Assembly (NCBI RefSeq): GCF_042138895.1
Contig: NZ_JBHIKW010000006.1
Coordinates: 124,001-188,000 of the forward strand
DNA length: 64,000 nucleotides
Reading direction: 5' to 3'
Origin: Cedecea selenatireducens
GTDB lineage: Bacteria > Pseudomonadota > Gammaproteobacteria > Enterobacterales > Enterobacteriaceae
Below, piece after piece: positions 51,205 to 59,445 of this stretch. A program made the position numbers and the translations under genes. The notes under the pieces were generated by a model that was given only the letters and a program-made list of their open reading frames with translations, searched no databases and was not told where the DNA came from. Numbering within the stretch: the first letter of the stretch is position 1; every line of letters begins with the position of its first letter.

Positions 51205-51292
51205 TGGCGGTGAGAGAGGGGTTCGAACCCTCGATACGTTGCCGTATACACACTTTCCAGGCGTGCTCCTTCAGCCACTCGGACACCTCACC
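51205..51292 (-). tRNA. tRNA-Ser (anticodon GGA), copy B
   Basis: An 88-nt tRNA identical to the copy at 50632-50719, with anticodon GGA and encoded CCA. It has its own promoter and terminator, so the two are separate units rather than one tandem transcript. Confidence 0.97.
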
Positions 51293-51327
51293 GTATTGTC
51301 GCCCCAGCGCTGCTGGAACGGGCGCTA

Positions 51328-51355
51328 ATTTAGGGAAAATGGCCTTCGCCGTCAA
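51328..51355 (-). promoter_or_regulatory. Promoter of tRNA-Ser copy B
   Basis: Minus strand: -35 TTGACG, 17-bp spacer, -10 TAAATT, then a GC-rich discriminator AGCGCCCG. Confidence 0.8.
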
Positions 51356-51495
51356 TGCTAATTTCATGTTTTTGGTGCGTTTAGCCAAACTTCATCCAAC
51401 TTGACTCTTAAACCATCACAAGATGCTGCTTTTTATTGCATCAGGGCTTGCATGACATCCCGATTCGCGTAAGCCTAAGAAAAAAAGGAGGCAGT

Positions 51496-52437
51496 ATGGA
51501 CATTATTTTTCATCACCCCACTTTTGACACAGAGTATTGGCTGAATCGCCTTCAGCAAGCCCTGCCGCAGGCGCGAGTCCGCCAGTGGAGGCAGGGGGAC
51601 CAGCAGCCCGCCGATTACGCACTGGTATGGCACCCGCCGGTGGAAATGCTTAGCGGCCGTAAAGGGCTCAAGGGCGTTTTCGCGCTGGGGGCCGGCGTTG
51701 ACGCTATTCTCAGTAAACTTCAGGCTCACCCGGACATGCTGCCGGACGGCGTGCCGCTGTTCCGCCTGGAAGATACGGGCATGGGGCTGCAGATGCAGGA
51801 GTACGCTGTCAGCCAGGTGTTGCACTGGTTCCGTCGTTTTGACGACTACCAGCGACAAAAGCAGCAGGGGCAATGGCAGCCACTGGAAGATTATCGGCGT
51901 GAGGATTTCACCATTGGGATCCTCGGCGCGGGCGTGCTTGGCGGTAAAGTGGCTGAAAGCCTCGTGGCCTGGGGCTTCCCGGTTCGCTGCTGGAGCCGCA
52001 GCAAAAAAGATCTTCCAGGCGTACAGAGTTTTGCCGGTGGCGAAGCGCTACCTGATTTTCTGCACGGCACCCGAGTGCTGATAAACCTGCTGCCGAATAC
52101 GCCGCAAACCGTCGGCATTATCAACCGTGAGCTTTTGGGCCAGCTGGCTAAAGAAGCTTACGTGATAAATCTTGCGCGCGGCGTGCACCTGGTTGAAGCC
52201 GATCTGCTGGCGGCGTTAGATTCCGGGCAGCTTAAAGGCGCGATGCTGGACGTCTTCTCTAAAGAGCCGCTGCCGGAGAACAGCCCGCTTTGGGCGCATC
52301 CTGGCGTGGCAATTACGCCGCACGTGGCCGCGGTCACTCGTCCTGACGAGGCCATTGCCTATATCGCAAAGACCATTACCCAGCTAGAAAACGGGGAATC
52401 TGTCTCCGGTGAAGTCTCTCTTCAGCACGGCTATTAA
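51496..52437 (+). CDS. ghrA: Glyoxylate/hydroxypyruvate reductase A (GhrA)
   Basis: GhrA reduces glyoxylate and hydroxypyruvate with NADPH. The 313-residue product starts at ATG 51496 with AAGGAGG just upstream; the frame is open a little further. It has the Rossmann motif IGILGAGVLGGKVAESL, the Arg in NLARGVHLVE and the His of ITPHVAAVTRP. Position next to a serX-type tRNA and ycdX matches E. coli. Confidence 0.96.
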   Translation: MDIIFHHPTFDTEYWLNRLQQALPQARVRQWRQGDQQPADYALVWHPPVEMLSGRKGLKGVFALGAGVDAILSKLQAHPDMLPDGVPLFRLEDTGMGLQMQEYAVSQVLHWFRRFDDYQRQKQQGQWQPLEDYRREDFTIGILGAGVLGGKVAESLVAWGFPVRCWSRSKKDLPGVQSFAGGEALPDFLHGTRVLINLLPNTPQTVGIINRELLGQLAKEAYVINLARGVHLVEADLLAALDSGQLKGAMLDVFSKEPLPENSPLWAHPGVAITPHVAAVTRPDEAIAYIAKTITQLENGESVSGEVSLQHGY

Positions 52438-52443
52438 GCAGGA

Positions 52444-52463
52444 AGCCCGGCTTTTGCCGGGCT
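52444..52463 (+). terminator. Hairpin after ghrA
   Basis: Stem AGCCCGGC/GCCGGGCT with a TTTT loop follows the ghrA stop; it has no T-run after it, so termination is partial at best. Confidence 0.45.
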
Positions 52464-52538
52464 AGCTGTTCTTGCAGGCAGGCTAAAAATTGTCATGGAT
52501 TGCTGGTATCCTTAGCTAAAATAGAAAAGGAGAAAACC

Positions 52539-53276
52539 ATGTATCCCGTTGACCTGCATATGCATACCGTTGCCAGCACCCACGCCTACAGTACCCTCCA
52601 TGATTATATTGCCGTTGCGAAGAGCAAGGGCATCAGGCTGTTTGCTATTACCGATCACGGCCCGGACATGGCGGATGCGCCGCATTACTGGCACTTTATT
52701 AATATGCGTATCTGGCCACGGCTGGTCGACGGCGTCGGCATTTTGCGCGGTATTGAATCGAATATTAAAAACACCGCAGGCGAAATAGACTGCACTGGGC
52801 CGATGCTCGACGCGCTGGATTTGATCATTGCCGGCTTCCACGAGCCGGTCTTCCCGCCAAAAGATAAAGCTACCCATACCGAAGCGATGATCGCGACGAT
52901 GGCGAACGGTGACGTGCATATCATCAGCCATCCGGGTAACCCTAAATTCGAAATTGATATCCCGGCCGTTGCGGCGGCGGCGGCGAAATATAACGTCGCC
53001 CTTGAGTTGAACAACTCTTCGTTTACCCACTCTCGCATCGGCAGCGGCCCAAACTGCCGCGCCATTGCTGAAGCCGTGCGTGATGCTGGCGGCTGGCTGG
53101 CCTTAGGGTCGGACTCCCACACCGCCTTTACGCTGGGTGATTTTAGCGAGTGCCGCAAAATCCTCGATGAAATCAATTTCCCGGAAGAGCGGATCCTGAA
53201 CGTTTCTCCGCAGCGCCTGCTGGGCTTCCTTGAAGCTCGGGGCATGGCGCCAATTGCCGAATTTGCCACACTGTAA
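52539..53276 (+). CDS. ycdX: PHP-domain phosphatase YcdX
   Basis: A 245-residue PHP-family trinuclear-zinc phosphatase; E. coli YcdX has been linked to swarming. Start ATG 52539 with AAGGAG upstream; the open frame extends 13 codons further. Metal residues are in the N-terminal DLHMHTVAS, ITDHGPDM, a central ISHPGNPK and the C-terminal LGSDSHTAF. It is followed by ycdY 29 bp later. Confidence 0.95.
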   Translation: MYPVDLHMHTVASTHAYSTLHDYIAVAKSKGIRLFAITDHGPDMADAPHYWHFINMRIWPRLVDGVGILRGIESNIKNTAGEIDCTGPMLDALDLIIAGFHEPVFPPKDKATHTEAMIATMANGDVHIISHPGNPKFEIDIPAVAAAAAKYNVALELNNSSFTHSRIGSGPNCRAIAEAVRDAGGWLALGSDSHTAFTLGDFSECRKILDEINFPEERILNVSPQRLLGFLEARGMAPIAEFATL

Positions 53277-53304
53277 TTAACACCCGTAATGGATAGAGCC
53301 AGTC

Positions 53305-53859
53305 ATGAATGAGTTTTCAATTATTTGCCGCGTACTCGGATCGCTATTTTATCGCCAGCCGCAGGATCCTCTGCTGGTGCCTTTGTTTACGCTGATCCGT
53401 GAAGGGAAGCTGGCGGCAAGCTGGCCACTGGAGCAGGATGAGCTGCTGGGGCGTTTGCAGCACAACTGCGACCCGCAGCTGCTGGCGGCGGACTTTAACG
53501 CGCTGTTCGTGGGTGAAAAGTGCAGCGTGCCGCCTTTCCGCTCGGCCTGGGAAGAGGGCAGTGACGAAGGGGAAGTGCGTCAGTTCCTGAAACAGCGTGG
53601 AATGCCGCTGGGCGAGTCACCTGCTGACCATTTCGGGACGCTGCTGCTGGCGGCTTCCTGGCTTGAGGACCAGTCCCAGGAGGATGAGTTTGAGGCGCAG
53701 GTGACGCTGTTTGATGAGTACCTGATGCCGTGGTGCGGGACGTTCCTCGGCAAAGTTGAAGCCCATGCCACAACGCCGTTCTACCGCACGCTGGCGGCGA
53801 TCAGCCGTGAAGCGCTGCAGGCCATGCGCGATGAGCTGCAGGAATCAGAAGAGGAATAA
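53305..53859 (+). CDS. ycdY: TorD/DmsD-family chaperone YcdY
   Basis: A 184-residue all-helical protein of the TorD/NarJ type that acts as a chaperone for YcdX in E. coli. Motifs include the central RSAWEEG, QFLKQRGMPLGESPADHFGTLLLAASWLED and PWCGTFLGKVEAHATTPFY. It follows ycdX in the same operon. Confidence 0.94.
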   Translation: MNEFSIICRVLGSLFYRQPQDPLLVPLFTLIREGKLAASWPLEQDELLGRLQHNCDPQLLAADFNALFVGEKCSVPPFRSAWEEGSDEGEVRQFLKQRGMPLGESPADHFGTLLLAASWLEDQSQEDEFEAQVTLFDEYLMPWCGTFLGKVEAHATTPFYRTLAAISREALQAMRDELQESEEE

Positions 53860-53880
53860 TTGTGATTTGAGTCACAATTA
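53857..53880. promoter_or_regulatory. CRP site upstream of ycdZ
   Basis: TAATTGTGATTTGAGTCACAAT contains TGTGA-N6-TCACA with matched AT flanks, close to the ideal CRP operator. Its centre is about 92 bp before the likely transcription start (from -10 TATGAT at 53949-53954). Confidence 0.75.
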
Positions 53881-53962
53881 AACTGCAACGCTGATTTTTG
53901 ATTTACAAAAAATGTGCGCCAGATCGTAGTGAGAGGCTAAGCCTCTGCTATGATACGGCGCC

Positions 53963-54451
53963 ATGAAGACACTTATTCCACTTGCAATCACCACCGGTAT
54001 TCTCTCTGGCCTCTGGGGCTGGGTTGCGGTGAGTCTCGGCCTGTTGGGCTGGGCCGGTTTCCTCGGCTGTACCGCCTATTTTGCCTGTCCGCAGGGCGGT
54101 ATGAAGGGGCTTTTTATTTCTCTGTGTACCCTGTGCAGCGGCGTGCTTTGGGCGCTGGTGATTATTCACGGCAGCGCGCTGGCGCCGCATGCTGAAATCC
54201 TCGGCTATATCATGACCGGCGTGGTGGCATTCCTGATGTGTATTCAGGCTCGCCATATTTTACTTTCGTTTGTCCCCGGCACTTTTATCGGCGCCTGCGC
54301 AACCTTTGCGAATCAGGGGGAGTGGCATATCGTGGTGCCTTCGCTACTGCTGGGCCTGGTCTTCGGCTTCGCAATGAAAAACAGTGGGCTGTGGCTGGCG
54401 GCAAGACGAGAGAAGCTCAAACCGAAAGCAGGCTCATTGCTTAGCGAATAA
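53963..54451 (+). CDS. ycdZ: DUF1097 inner-membrane protein YcdZ
   Basis: A 162-residue membrane protein with about four to five hydrophobic helices (LAITTGILSGLWGWVAVSLGLLG and further segments). Function unknown; E. coli YcdZ belongs to DUF1097. It starts at ATG 53963 without a visible ribosome site, and a TATGAT at 53949 would put the transcript start almost at the ATG, so it may be leaderless. A CRP site lies upstream. It is followed by a strong terminator shared with csgG. Confidence 0.9.
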   Translation: MKTLIPLAITTGILSGLWGWVAVSLGLLGWAGFLGCTAYFACPQGGMKGLFISLCTLCSGVLWALVIIHGSALAPHAEILGYIMTGVVAFLMCIQARHILLSFVPGTFIGACATFANQGEWHIVVPSLLLGLVFGFAMKNSGLWLAARREKLKPKAGSLLSE

Positions 54452-54477
54452 AAAACCAGCGAAAGCTGGTTTTTTTA
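54450..54477. terminator. Bidirectional terminator between ycdZ and csgG
   Basis: Palindromic stem AAAAACCAGC/GCTGGTTTTT with GAAA loop, extending to GCGAAT flanks; A- and T-runs serve both convergent genes. Confidence 0.92.
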
Positions 54478-54494
54478 TTCGCGAGAAACGGTCA

Positions 54495-55328
54495 TCAGGA
54501 GGCCGGCGGCGTAGAGAGCTCTTTATACTTCACCAGCACCGGGTTGTTAATATCGGCAGGGTTTTGCAGATCCCACAGCCCACGGTCGATGCCATCGTTA
54601 ATCAGATAGATAACGCCGGTTTCAATGGCGGACATCAGGCACAGCATTACCGGCTCGTTGCTGGTATAGCCTATTTCACCTTCCAGCAGGCGCTGGTAAT
54701 CAATAAACCGGAAGACTCCAGCCTGCACTTCGTACGAGAGAATCGTTTTGCTGGTGTTGACCGACGACATGACTTCCCCGGTGCTGACGTCGACGACCCT
54801 CAGGTTCACGGCTATCTGGTCAAGCTGATACTGCGTGTCCGCGCCAATGCCAAAGTAACGTGCGCCCGCCCCGCCGGACTTCACGTTGCTTTCGTAGCCA
54901 ATAATCGACCCTTCAATCATCACATTTGCCGCCATCAGCGAGTGCAGCGGGGCTCGATTATTATCCGCCACTGTGCCGTTTTCCTGCGCGGCGCGGATAA
55001 TTTTGCGTTCGTTAAGCAGGTTTTGCAGCCCCTGACGTTCAAGCGGAATGAACCAGCGGGAATCCTTCAGCGCGGTGACCAGCATAGACGTTGCGCTTTG
55101 CGGCACGGCGGTAGAAAAGTTACTGGCGGGGTAGGGCTTGAACTGGCCCGTTTCGTCCTGAATGTTATAGACCGAAACATAAAGCTTTCCTTTTGCCTCT
55201 GGCAGATGCGTCAGGTCGAGATAGCTTTGTGCGCGGGGCAGTAACGTCGGTTTAGCGGCCTCTTTTGGCGGAGCCGTTAAACAACCACTTAATAAACACA
55301 CCGCCACAATCAGAAGTAAGCGCTGCAT
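54495..55328 (-). CDS. csgG: Curli secretion channel lipoprotein CsgG
   Basis: CsgG is the nonameric outer-membrane lipoprotein pore that exports curli subunits. The 277-residue product has lipobox LLSGC with lipidated Cys16 and the family body SYLDLTHLPEAKGKLYVSVYNIQDETGQFKPYPASNFSTAVPQ, matching E. coli CsgG (277). It is the last gene of csgDEFG. Confidence 0.97.
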   Translation of the reverse strand: MQRLLLIVAVCLLSGCLTAPPKEAAKPTLLPRAQSYLDLTHLPEAKGKLYVSVYNIQDETGQFKPYPASNFSTAVPQSATSMLVTALKDSRWFIPLERQGLQNLLNERKIIRAAQENGTVADNNRAPLHSLMAANVMIEGSIIGYESNVKSGGAGARYFGIGADTQYQLDQIAVNLRVVDVSTGEVMSSVNTSKTILSYEVQAGVFRFIDYQRLLEGEIGYTSNEPVMLCLMSAIETGVIYLINDGIDRGLWDLQNPADINNPVLVKYKELSTPPAS

Positions 55329-55366
55329 AATGTTTATCCTTGAAGAGGTTTTATGATTTTAAGCCA

Positions 55367-55786
55367 CTAAAAATTCGTGGAATTCGCCTGCAGGCCTGAG
55401 ACCTGAATCGTCGAGGTTTTGCCGGTTTTACGGTCGGTTACGTTGAGCTGAAGTTGACCGTCGGTATTGGCGATATCGACGATGAAATCATTGGTGACCA
55501 TGCGCCCCGGCTTCCCGGTATTGATATTGGTTAACAGGCCGCCCAGCACCTGTGACTGCAGCGCCTGGGTGAAATTATCCAGCGCGCTGGGCATTTGAAT
55601 TCCAAGATCGCTGCTGTAGCTGGGATCTTTGTAAGAGTTTTGTGCCTGGGCCGAATTTAACAAATAGGCACCGTTATTGGGGTTACCGCCGAAGTTAGGG
55701 TTAACAAACTGGAAAACCATATTTCCGCCCCAGGCCAGCGGCGTAAAGAGCAGCAAGGGCAGAACGGCATGAGAGATACGCATCAT
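55367..55786 (-). CDS. csgF: Curli assembly factor CsgF
   Basis: CsgF is a periplasmic/surface protein that couples CsgB to the CsgG pore. The 139-residue product has a signal peptide (cut after AWG), the sequence MVFQFVNPNFGGNPNNGAYLLNSAQAQN that binds the CsgG pore, and the C-terminus QLNVTDRKTGKTSTIQVSGL. Between csgE and csgG. Confidence 0.96.
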   Translation of the reverse strand: MMRISHAVLPLLLFTPLAWGGNMVFQFVNPNFGGNPNNGAYLLNSAQAQNSYKDPSYSSDLGIQMPSALDNFTQALQSQVLGGLLTNINTGKPGRMVTNDFIVDIANTDGQLQLNVTDRKTGKTSTIQVSGLQANSTNF

Positions 55787-55792
55787 CGTCTC

Positions 55793-56179
55793 CTAGAATT
55801 CGTCATGGGTTAAATCGCTGGTGCTCAATAATTGCTTATCAATCAGCCTGCGTTTAAGCGCCTCATCGGTATGGACCAGTGCCACCTCAACGTTTTTGTC
55901 GAAGTCGCGTTTTGTGGGGTAAAGAAAAGCCTGATAAACAACGTCCTGGCCGGCGGTAATGGTTATCCAGCTCCCCCAGCGGGCGCTGGGGCGCTCGTTG
56001 ATGGTTAAATTGCCGGTATAGCTGCTTTCCCATTTATCGCTGAAGGCGCGGTAGAAACTGTGGCCTACCGAAGTGACGGTATGGTCCGTCAGCAGCCCGG
56101 GGATCTCGACTTCTTCGGCGTGAACGCTGTTCATCGCGCACCAGCAGGCCGCCAGGAAAAAAATGGCTGAGCGTTTCAT
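55793..56179 (-). CDS. csgE: Curli accessory protein CsgE
   Basis: CsgE is the periplasmic adaptor that caps CsgG and delivers subunits. The 128-residue product has a signal peptide and the family sequence VEIPGLLTDHTVTSVGHSFYRAFSDKWESSYTGNLTINERPSARWGSWI. It is 5 bp after csgD. Confidence 0.96.
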   Translation of the reverse strand: MKRSAIFFLAACWCAMNSVHAEEVEIPGLLTDHTVTSVGHSFYRAFSDKWESSYTGNLTINERPSARWGSWITITAGQDVVYQAFLYPTKRDFDKNVEVALVHTDEALKRRLIDKQLLSTSDLTHDEF

Positions 56180-56184
56180 GGTGT

Positions 56185-56835
56185 TTATCGCCGAAGGTTA
56201 TCGTTTGCCCAGGAAACCGCCTGGGTGCGGTTTTTGACGGCTATTTTTCTGAACAGGTTATACAGGTGCGTTTTGACCGTGTTCTCACTGATAAACAGCG
56301 AGCGGGCGATTTCAATGTTCGAGGAGCCCACGCGCAGCTTGTTCAGGATTTCCTTTTCGCGCTGCGTTAAGCGTGAGGATTCGGTGCTATTAAAACGATA
56401 ATTTCCGGAATGGCTGATGAGATAGCTGGCCAGCTTCTGCGAGAAGTAGCACTCTCCTTCCAGGACCCCACGCAGCCCCTCAACGACTTTGGGCTCTTCG
56501 GTCGCAAAATAAAATACGCCGTTGATATGCGGCCAGTTCTCGATCTCTCTGAAAGGATATTCTTCCGGCGTGTTGAGCAGCAGTAATTTTATCTGACTGT
56601 TTTTACGGCTTAATTTTTCCTGCCAAAACAGGATGATCTTCTTATCCGTTTCCGCCATATCAAATAAAATCAGAACATTACTGGCGAAGTCATCCAGTGG
56701 ACGTTGAATATTGTGAACCCGCCCATTTATTTCTAACGAGGCGCGTAGATGTTGTAATAAAGCTGAAGCCTGGAGAGAGGGTTTCGTAATTAACAATAAC
56801 GTAGGGCCCTGTAGGGCATGGACTTCATTATACAT
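56185..56835 (-). CDS. csgD: LuxR-type curli master regulator CsgD
   Basis: CsgD activates csgBAC and other biofilm genes. The 216-residue product has an N-terminal receiver-like domain and a C-terminal LuxR helix-turn-helix (LTQREKEILNKLRVGSSNIEIARSLFISENTVKTHLYNLFRKI, about 150-195). Head of the csgDEFG operon, divergent from csgBAC. Confidence 0.97.
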   Translation of the reverse strand: MYNEVHALQGPTLLLITKPSLQASALLQHLRASLEINGRVHNIQRPLDDFASNVLILFDMAETDKKIILFWQEKLSRKNSQIKLLLLNTPEEYPFREIENWPHINGVFYFATEEPKVVEGLRGVLEGECYFSQKLASYLISHSGNYRFNSTESSRLTQREKEILNKLRVGSSNIEIARSLFISENTVKTHLYNLFRKIAVKNRTQAVSWANDNLRR

Positions 56836-57612
56836 GATGAAACTCCACCTGGTTTTTGTCGCTACCGTTTGAATTAATGGAAATTAATTCTCCCTGAGAT
56901 ATCGAGATTCGCGACAGTGCTGTGTGTTAAATGTTTTTAATCGCCGAAATAATGGTTTTCGGTCGCAAAGGGATTTTTAACTAAAGTCTTACTATCTGTT
57001 TTCAATTTAGCGATTAGACATTTTAAAGCAAGTGTTAACTATGTAACCAAATGTTTCTGTGGATATTAAAATGTTTCCATGTGATTTTTTATCTATTTAG
57101 ATTTAAGCCTAAAGTTGTACTTTAAGAATTGATTGTATAGTCATTATTTTTTCTTTTGTCAGTCTACTTTGTTGAATTTTAATGTTTTTATTCTTAGTGA
57201 TTTGATTTTGTTAACGCCTCTCATATTTTTAAAAACAGCGTTTCCAGTATTCACCCGCTTCGCTTAATAAAACCATGCCTGGTGACGAAGGTTTTTCATA
57301 AACTGGCTAAGCATCGCCTAAGTTGTGCTAAGTCAGTGACCGTAAAGGCGACTTTAAATAAGTACGCTAATGATTATCCGATCCCTGGATCAGGTAGTTG
57401 CAATGAAGGGATTAGTGTATTTGATTCCGTATTAATACTTTGGTGTGAATTGGATAATGCAAAATACCACACGTGCATGAGATATTTAAGATGCCTGCCG
57501 TAACATACTCATTTCCGTAACGGAGCAATAACAAATTACCATTGGTTCGTTATAAATAATTACTGCATTACGCGTCATAATGTTCCGGCGTTATTAGGTT
57601 CAAGGTGACAGA
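56836..57612. promoter_or_regulatory. csgD-csgB divergent control region
   Basis: A 777-bp AT-rich region between the divergent csgDEFG and csgBAC operons, like the long regulatory region in E. coli that binds OmpR, IHF, H-NS, CpxR and others. No individual site was identified with confidence. A possible frame at 57282-57503 has no family signal and is probably not coding. Confidence 0.7.
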
Positions 57613-58065
57613 ATGAAAAAATATTGGCTGTTAATGATATTGTTTATGGGGCTGTCTCAGTACGGCCTGGCCCAGAGGAACGATCTTGCCGTCTCCGAAT
57701 ACAATTTCGCCGTAAATGAATTGAGTAATCCTCAATTTAATCAAACGGCGATTGTTGGCCAGTACGGCAGTAATAATAATGCGGAGGTGACTCAGCGAGG
57801 TCAGCGGCAATTATCTGAGATAGCACAGAGCGGCTCGGGTAACCGGGCAAACATCGATCAATCAGGTAGTTATAACCTTGCTTATATCTCGCAAGAGGGC
57901 GTCGCCAACGATGCGAGTATAAAGCAGGATTCATTTGGTAATGCCGCTCTTATTATCCAGCGAGGTGCTGGTAACAAAGCAAACATTACCCAATACGGTA
58001 CCCAGAAGTCAGCAGTTGTTGTGCAAAACCAGTCACAAATGGCGATTCGTGTTATTCAGCGATAA
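57613..58065 (+). CDS. csgB: Curli nucleator CsgB
   Basis: The minor curli subunit that nucleates CsgA on the cell surface. The 150-residue product has a signal peptide and five repeats of the curlin type, for example VGQYGSNNNAEVTQ, IAQSGSGNRANIDQ and ISQEGVANDASIKQ, and the C-terminal repeat with VVVQNQSQMAIRVIQR. Confidence 0.96.
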   Translation: MKKYWLLMILFMGLSQYGLAQRNDLAVSEYNFAVNELSNPQFNQTAIVGQYGSNNNAEVTQRGQRQLSEIAQSGSGNRANIDQSGSYNLAYISQEGVANDASIKQDSFGNAALIIQRGAGNKANITQYGTQKSAVVVQNQSQMAIRVIQR

Positions 58066-58110
58066 GCAAAACATTTGGGCTGAAACTATCAATCCGATGG
58101 GGGTTTTAGT

Positions 58111-58524
58111 ATGAATCTTTTCAAAGTTGCAGCATTAGCAGCATTGGTTGTTTCCGCAGGTGCAATGGCTACGTACCCACAGCAGGCTCAGCACTCAACC
58201 TTGAAAATATATCAGCAAGGTAACGGTAATAACGCCACAGCACTGCAGTCGAATGCTTTCTATTCGAAGACGGATATTAAACAGCTGGGCACCGTAAACG
58301 GGGCAAAAGTTGGCCAGGGTTCCGACAGCAGCGATATTAAATTGCTGCAGGACGGCTATGGTAATAACGCCACTATCAGCCAGTGGAACGGTAAAAACGC
58401 GCAGATCGACGTTCAGCAGTTCGGGACCAACAACGGCGCGGTGGTTAACCAGACGGCATCAAGTTCGCTGGTTTCAGTCACCCAGTTCGGTAACGGCAAC
58501 CACGCCACGGCTTCTCAGTATTAA
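58111..58524 (+). CDS. csgA: Curli major subunit CsgA, short N-terminal segment
   Basis: CsgA is the amyloid subunit of curli. The 137-residue product has a signal peptide (cut after GAMA) and five repeats (LKIYQQGNGNNATALQ, IKQLGTVNGAKVGQ, LLQDGYGNNATISQ, VQQFGTNNGAVVNQ, VTQFGNGNHATASQ). E. coli CsgA has 151 residues; the 14-residue deficit lies in the mature N-terminus, which is only TYPQQAQH instead of the 22-residue N22 segment. The repeats are otherwise intact. Confidence 0.95.
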   Translation: MNLFKVAALAALVVSAGAMATYPQQAQHSTLKIYQQGNGNNATALQSNAFYSKTDIKQLGTVNGAKVGQGSDSSDIKLLQDGYGNNATISQWNGKNAQIDVQQFGTNNGAVVNQTASSSLVSVTQFGNGNHATASQY

Positions 58525-58543
58525 GACAGCCAGGCAGCCGTGT

Positions 58544-58568
58544 AAACAGGGCCTCAGGCCCTGTTTTT
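58544..58568 (+). terminator. Terminator between csgA and csgC
   Basis: Ten-bp stem AAACAGGGCC/GGCCCTGTTT with a TCA loop and T5; probably partial, allowing read-through into csgC. Confidence 0.8.
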
Positions 58569-58581
58569 CTTTGGAGGTCGT

Positions 58582-58911
58582 ATGCATACCCTGGTGTTGC
58601 TTGCCGCGCTTTCAAGCCAGCTGACGTTTAATACCCGGCAGCAGGAGAACATTTACACCATTACGCCCGTGGCCACGCTTGCCGCAGATTGCCAGTGCAC
58701 AATGACGCTGGTGGCCAATAAAAGCGGGACGTCCGGGCAAAGCACCAGCCGTCAAAGCAGTGAACTGTTCATCAAAGCCCACGAAGAGGTCGCGCTGTCG
58801 CAGCTCAGTCTGAACATTGACCCCGGCGACAGCGTTACGGTGACCGTCACGTTGAGCGACGGGAAAGCATTTCACCTTGAACAGCAGTGGCGAGAGCCGG
58901 GCAAACCTTGA
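58582..58911 (+). CDS. csgC: Curli chaperone CsgC
   Basis: CsgC is a periplasmic chaperone that stops CsgA forming amyloid early. The 109-residue product has a signal-like start and the CxC motif (CQC) of CsgC, in the family context SLNIDPGDSVTVTVTLSDGK. Last gene of csgBAC. Confidence 0.94.
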   Translation: MHTLVLLAALSSQLTFNTRQQENIYTITPVATLAADCQCTMTLVANKSGTSGQSTSRQSSELFIKAHEEVALSQLSLNIDPGDSVTVTVTLSDGKAFHLEQQWREPGKP

Positions 58912-59025
58912 CGAAGAATAAATATATGTGACGGAGGTATTGCAAGAATAAAAAACATCGATCACTGTTTAATTATCTTTGATTTTCTGCCGATAACCTT
59001 CAGGGACGACAGCAATCGAGGAGTA

Positions 59026-59340
59026 ATGAACGTGAAAGCAATTTATACGAAGTATTTGCTTTGTCTGGCGCTGAGCGTGGCGGTTACGCCGTTATCCCAG
59101 GCCGCTTCCTCTGGCATTATCCATTTTCGGGGTGAAATAGTAGAAGGCGGCTGTCAGTGGGCGCCTGCAAGTTCCAGTGTTGCAATGACCTGTACCGAAA
59201 AAGGCAAACCTGTCACCCAAACCGTGGCCCTTAGTTCCCTTGATGGCGTAACCGTGCATAACGACAGCACGATGCAAACCCGCGTGCAGTATCTCGACTC
59301 ACAGCACAAAACCGCCGTTTTGCACGTGACTTATCAATAG
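59026..59340 (+). CDS. ymdA: YmdA-like small exported protein
   Basis: A 104-residue exported protein with a signal peptide (cut after SQAA) and a mature start SSGIIHFRGEIVEGGCQW, resembling the first strand and Cys of type 1 fimbrial subunits. Its Cys pair (GGC and MTC) suggests a disulfide. In E. coli ymdA follows csgC, and this protein fits that place; the name is given on position and pattern only. A hairpin follows at 59347-59367. Confidence 0.8.
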   Translation: MNVKAIYTKYLLCLALSVAVTPLSQAASSGIIHFRGEIVEGGCQWAPASSSVAMTCTEKGKPVTQTVALSSLDGVTVHNDSTMQTRVQYLDSQHKTAVLHVTYQ

Positions 59341-59346
59341 TCTCCT

Positions 59347-59367
59347 GGCCCGTTTCACCGACGGGCC
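59347..59367 (+). terminator. Weak hairpin after the YmdA-like gene
   Basis: Stem GGCCCGT/ACGGGCC with a 7-nt loop, followed by TTCTCCTTTT; possible terminator. Confidence 0.45.
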
Positions 59368-59445
59368 TTCTCCTTTTGGTTTCAGACCACGTTGCAGAGT
59401 AAACTAGCCCACGTCGATTTAGATTCAGGGTATAGGGCTAGTGCT

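Noticed and set aside
50150..51404. Several open frames on both strands in the tRNA-Ser repeat region
   Set aside because: They are translations of repeated tRNA-spacer sequence and overlap tRNA genes, promoters and terminators.
57282..57503. 73-codon frame between csgD and csgB
   Set aside because: AT-rich regulatory DNA, no ribosome site, no family signal.
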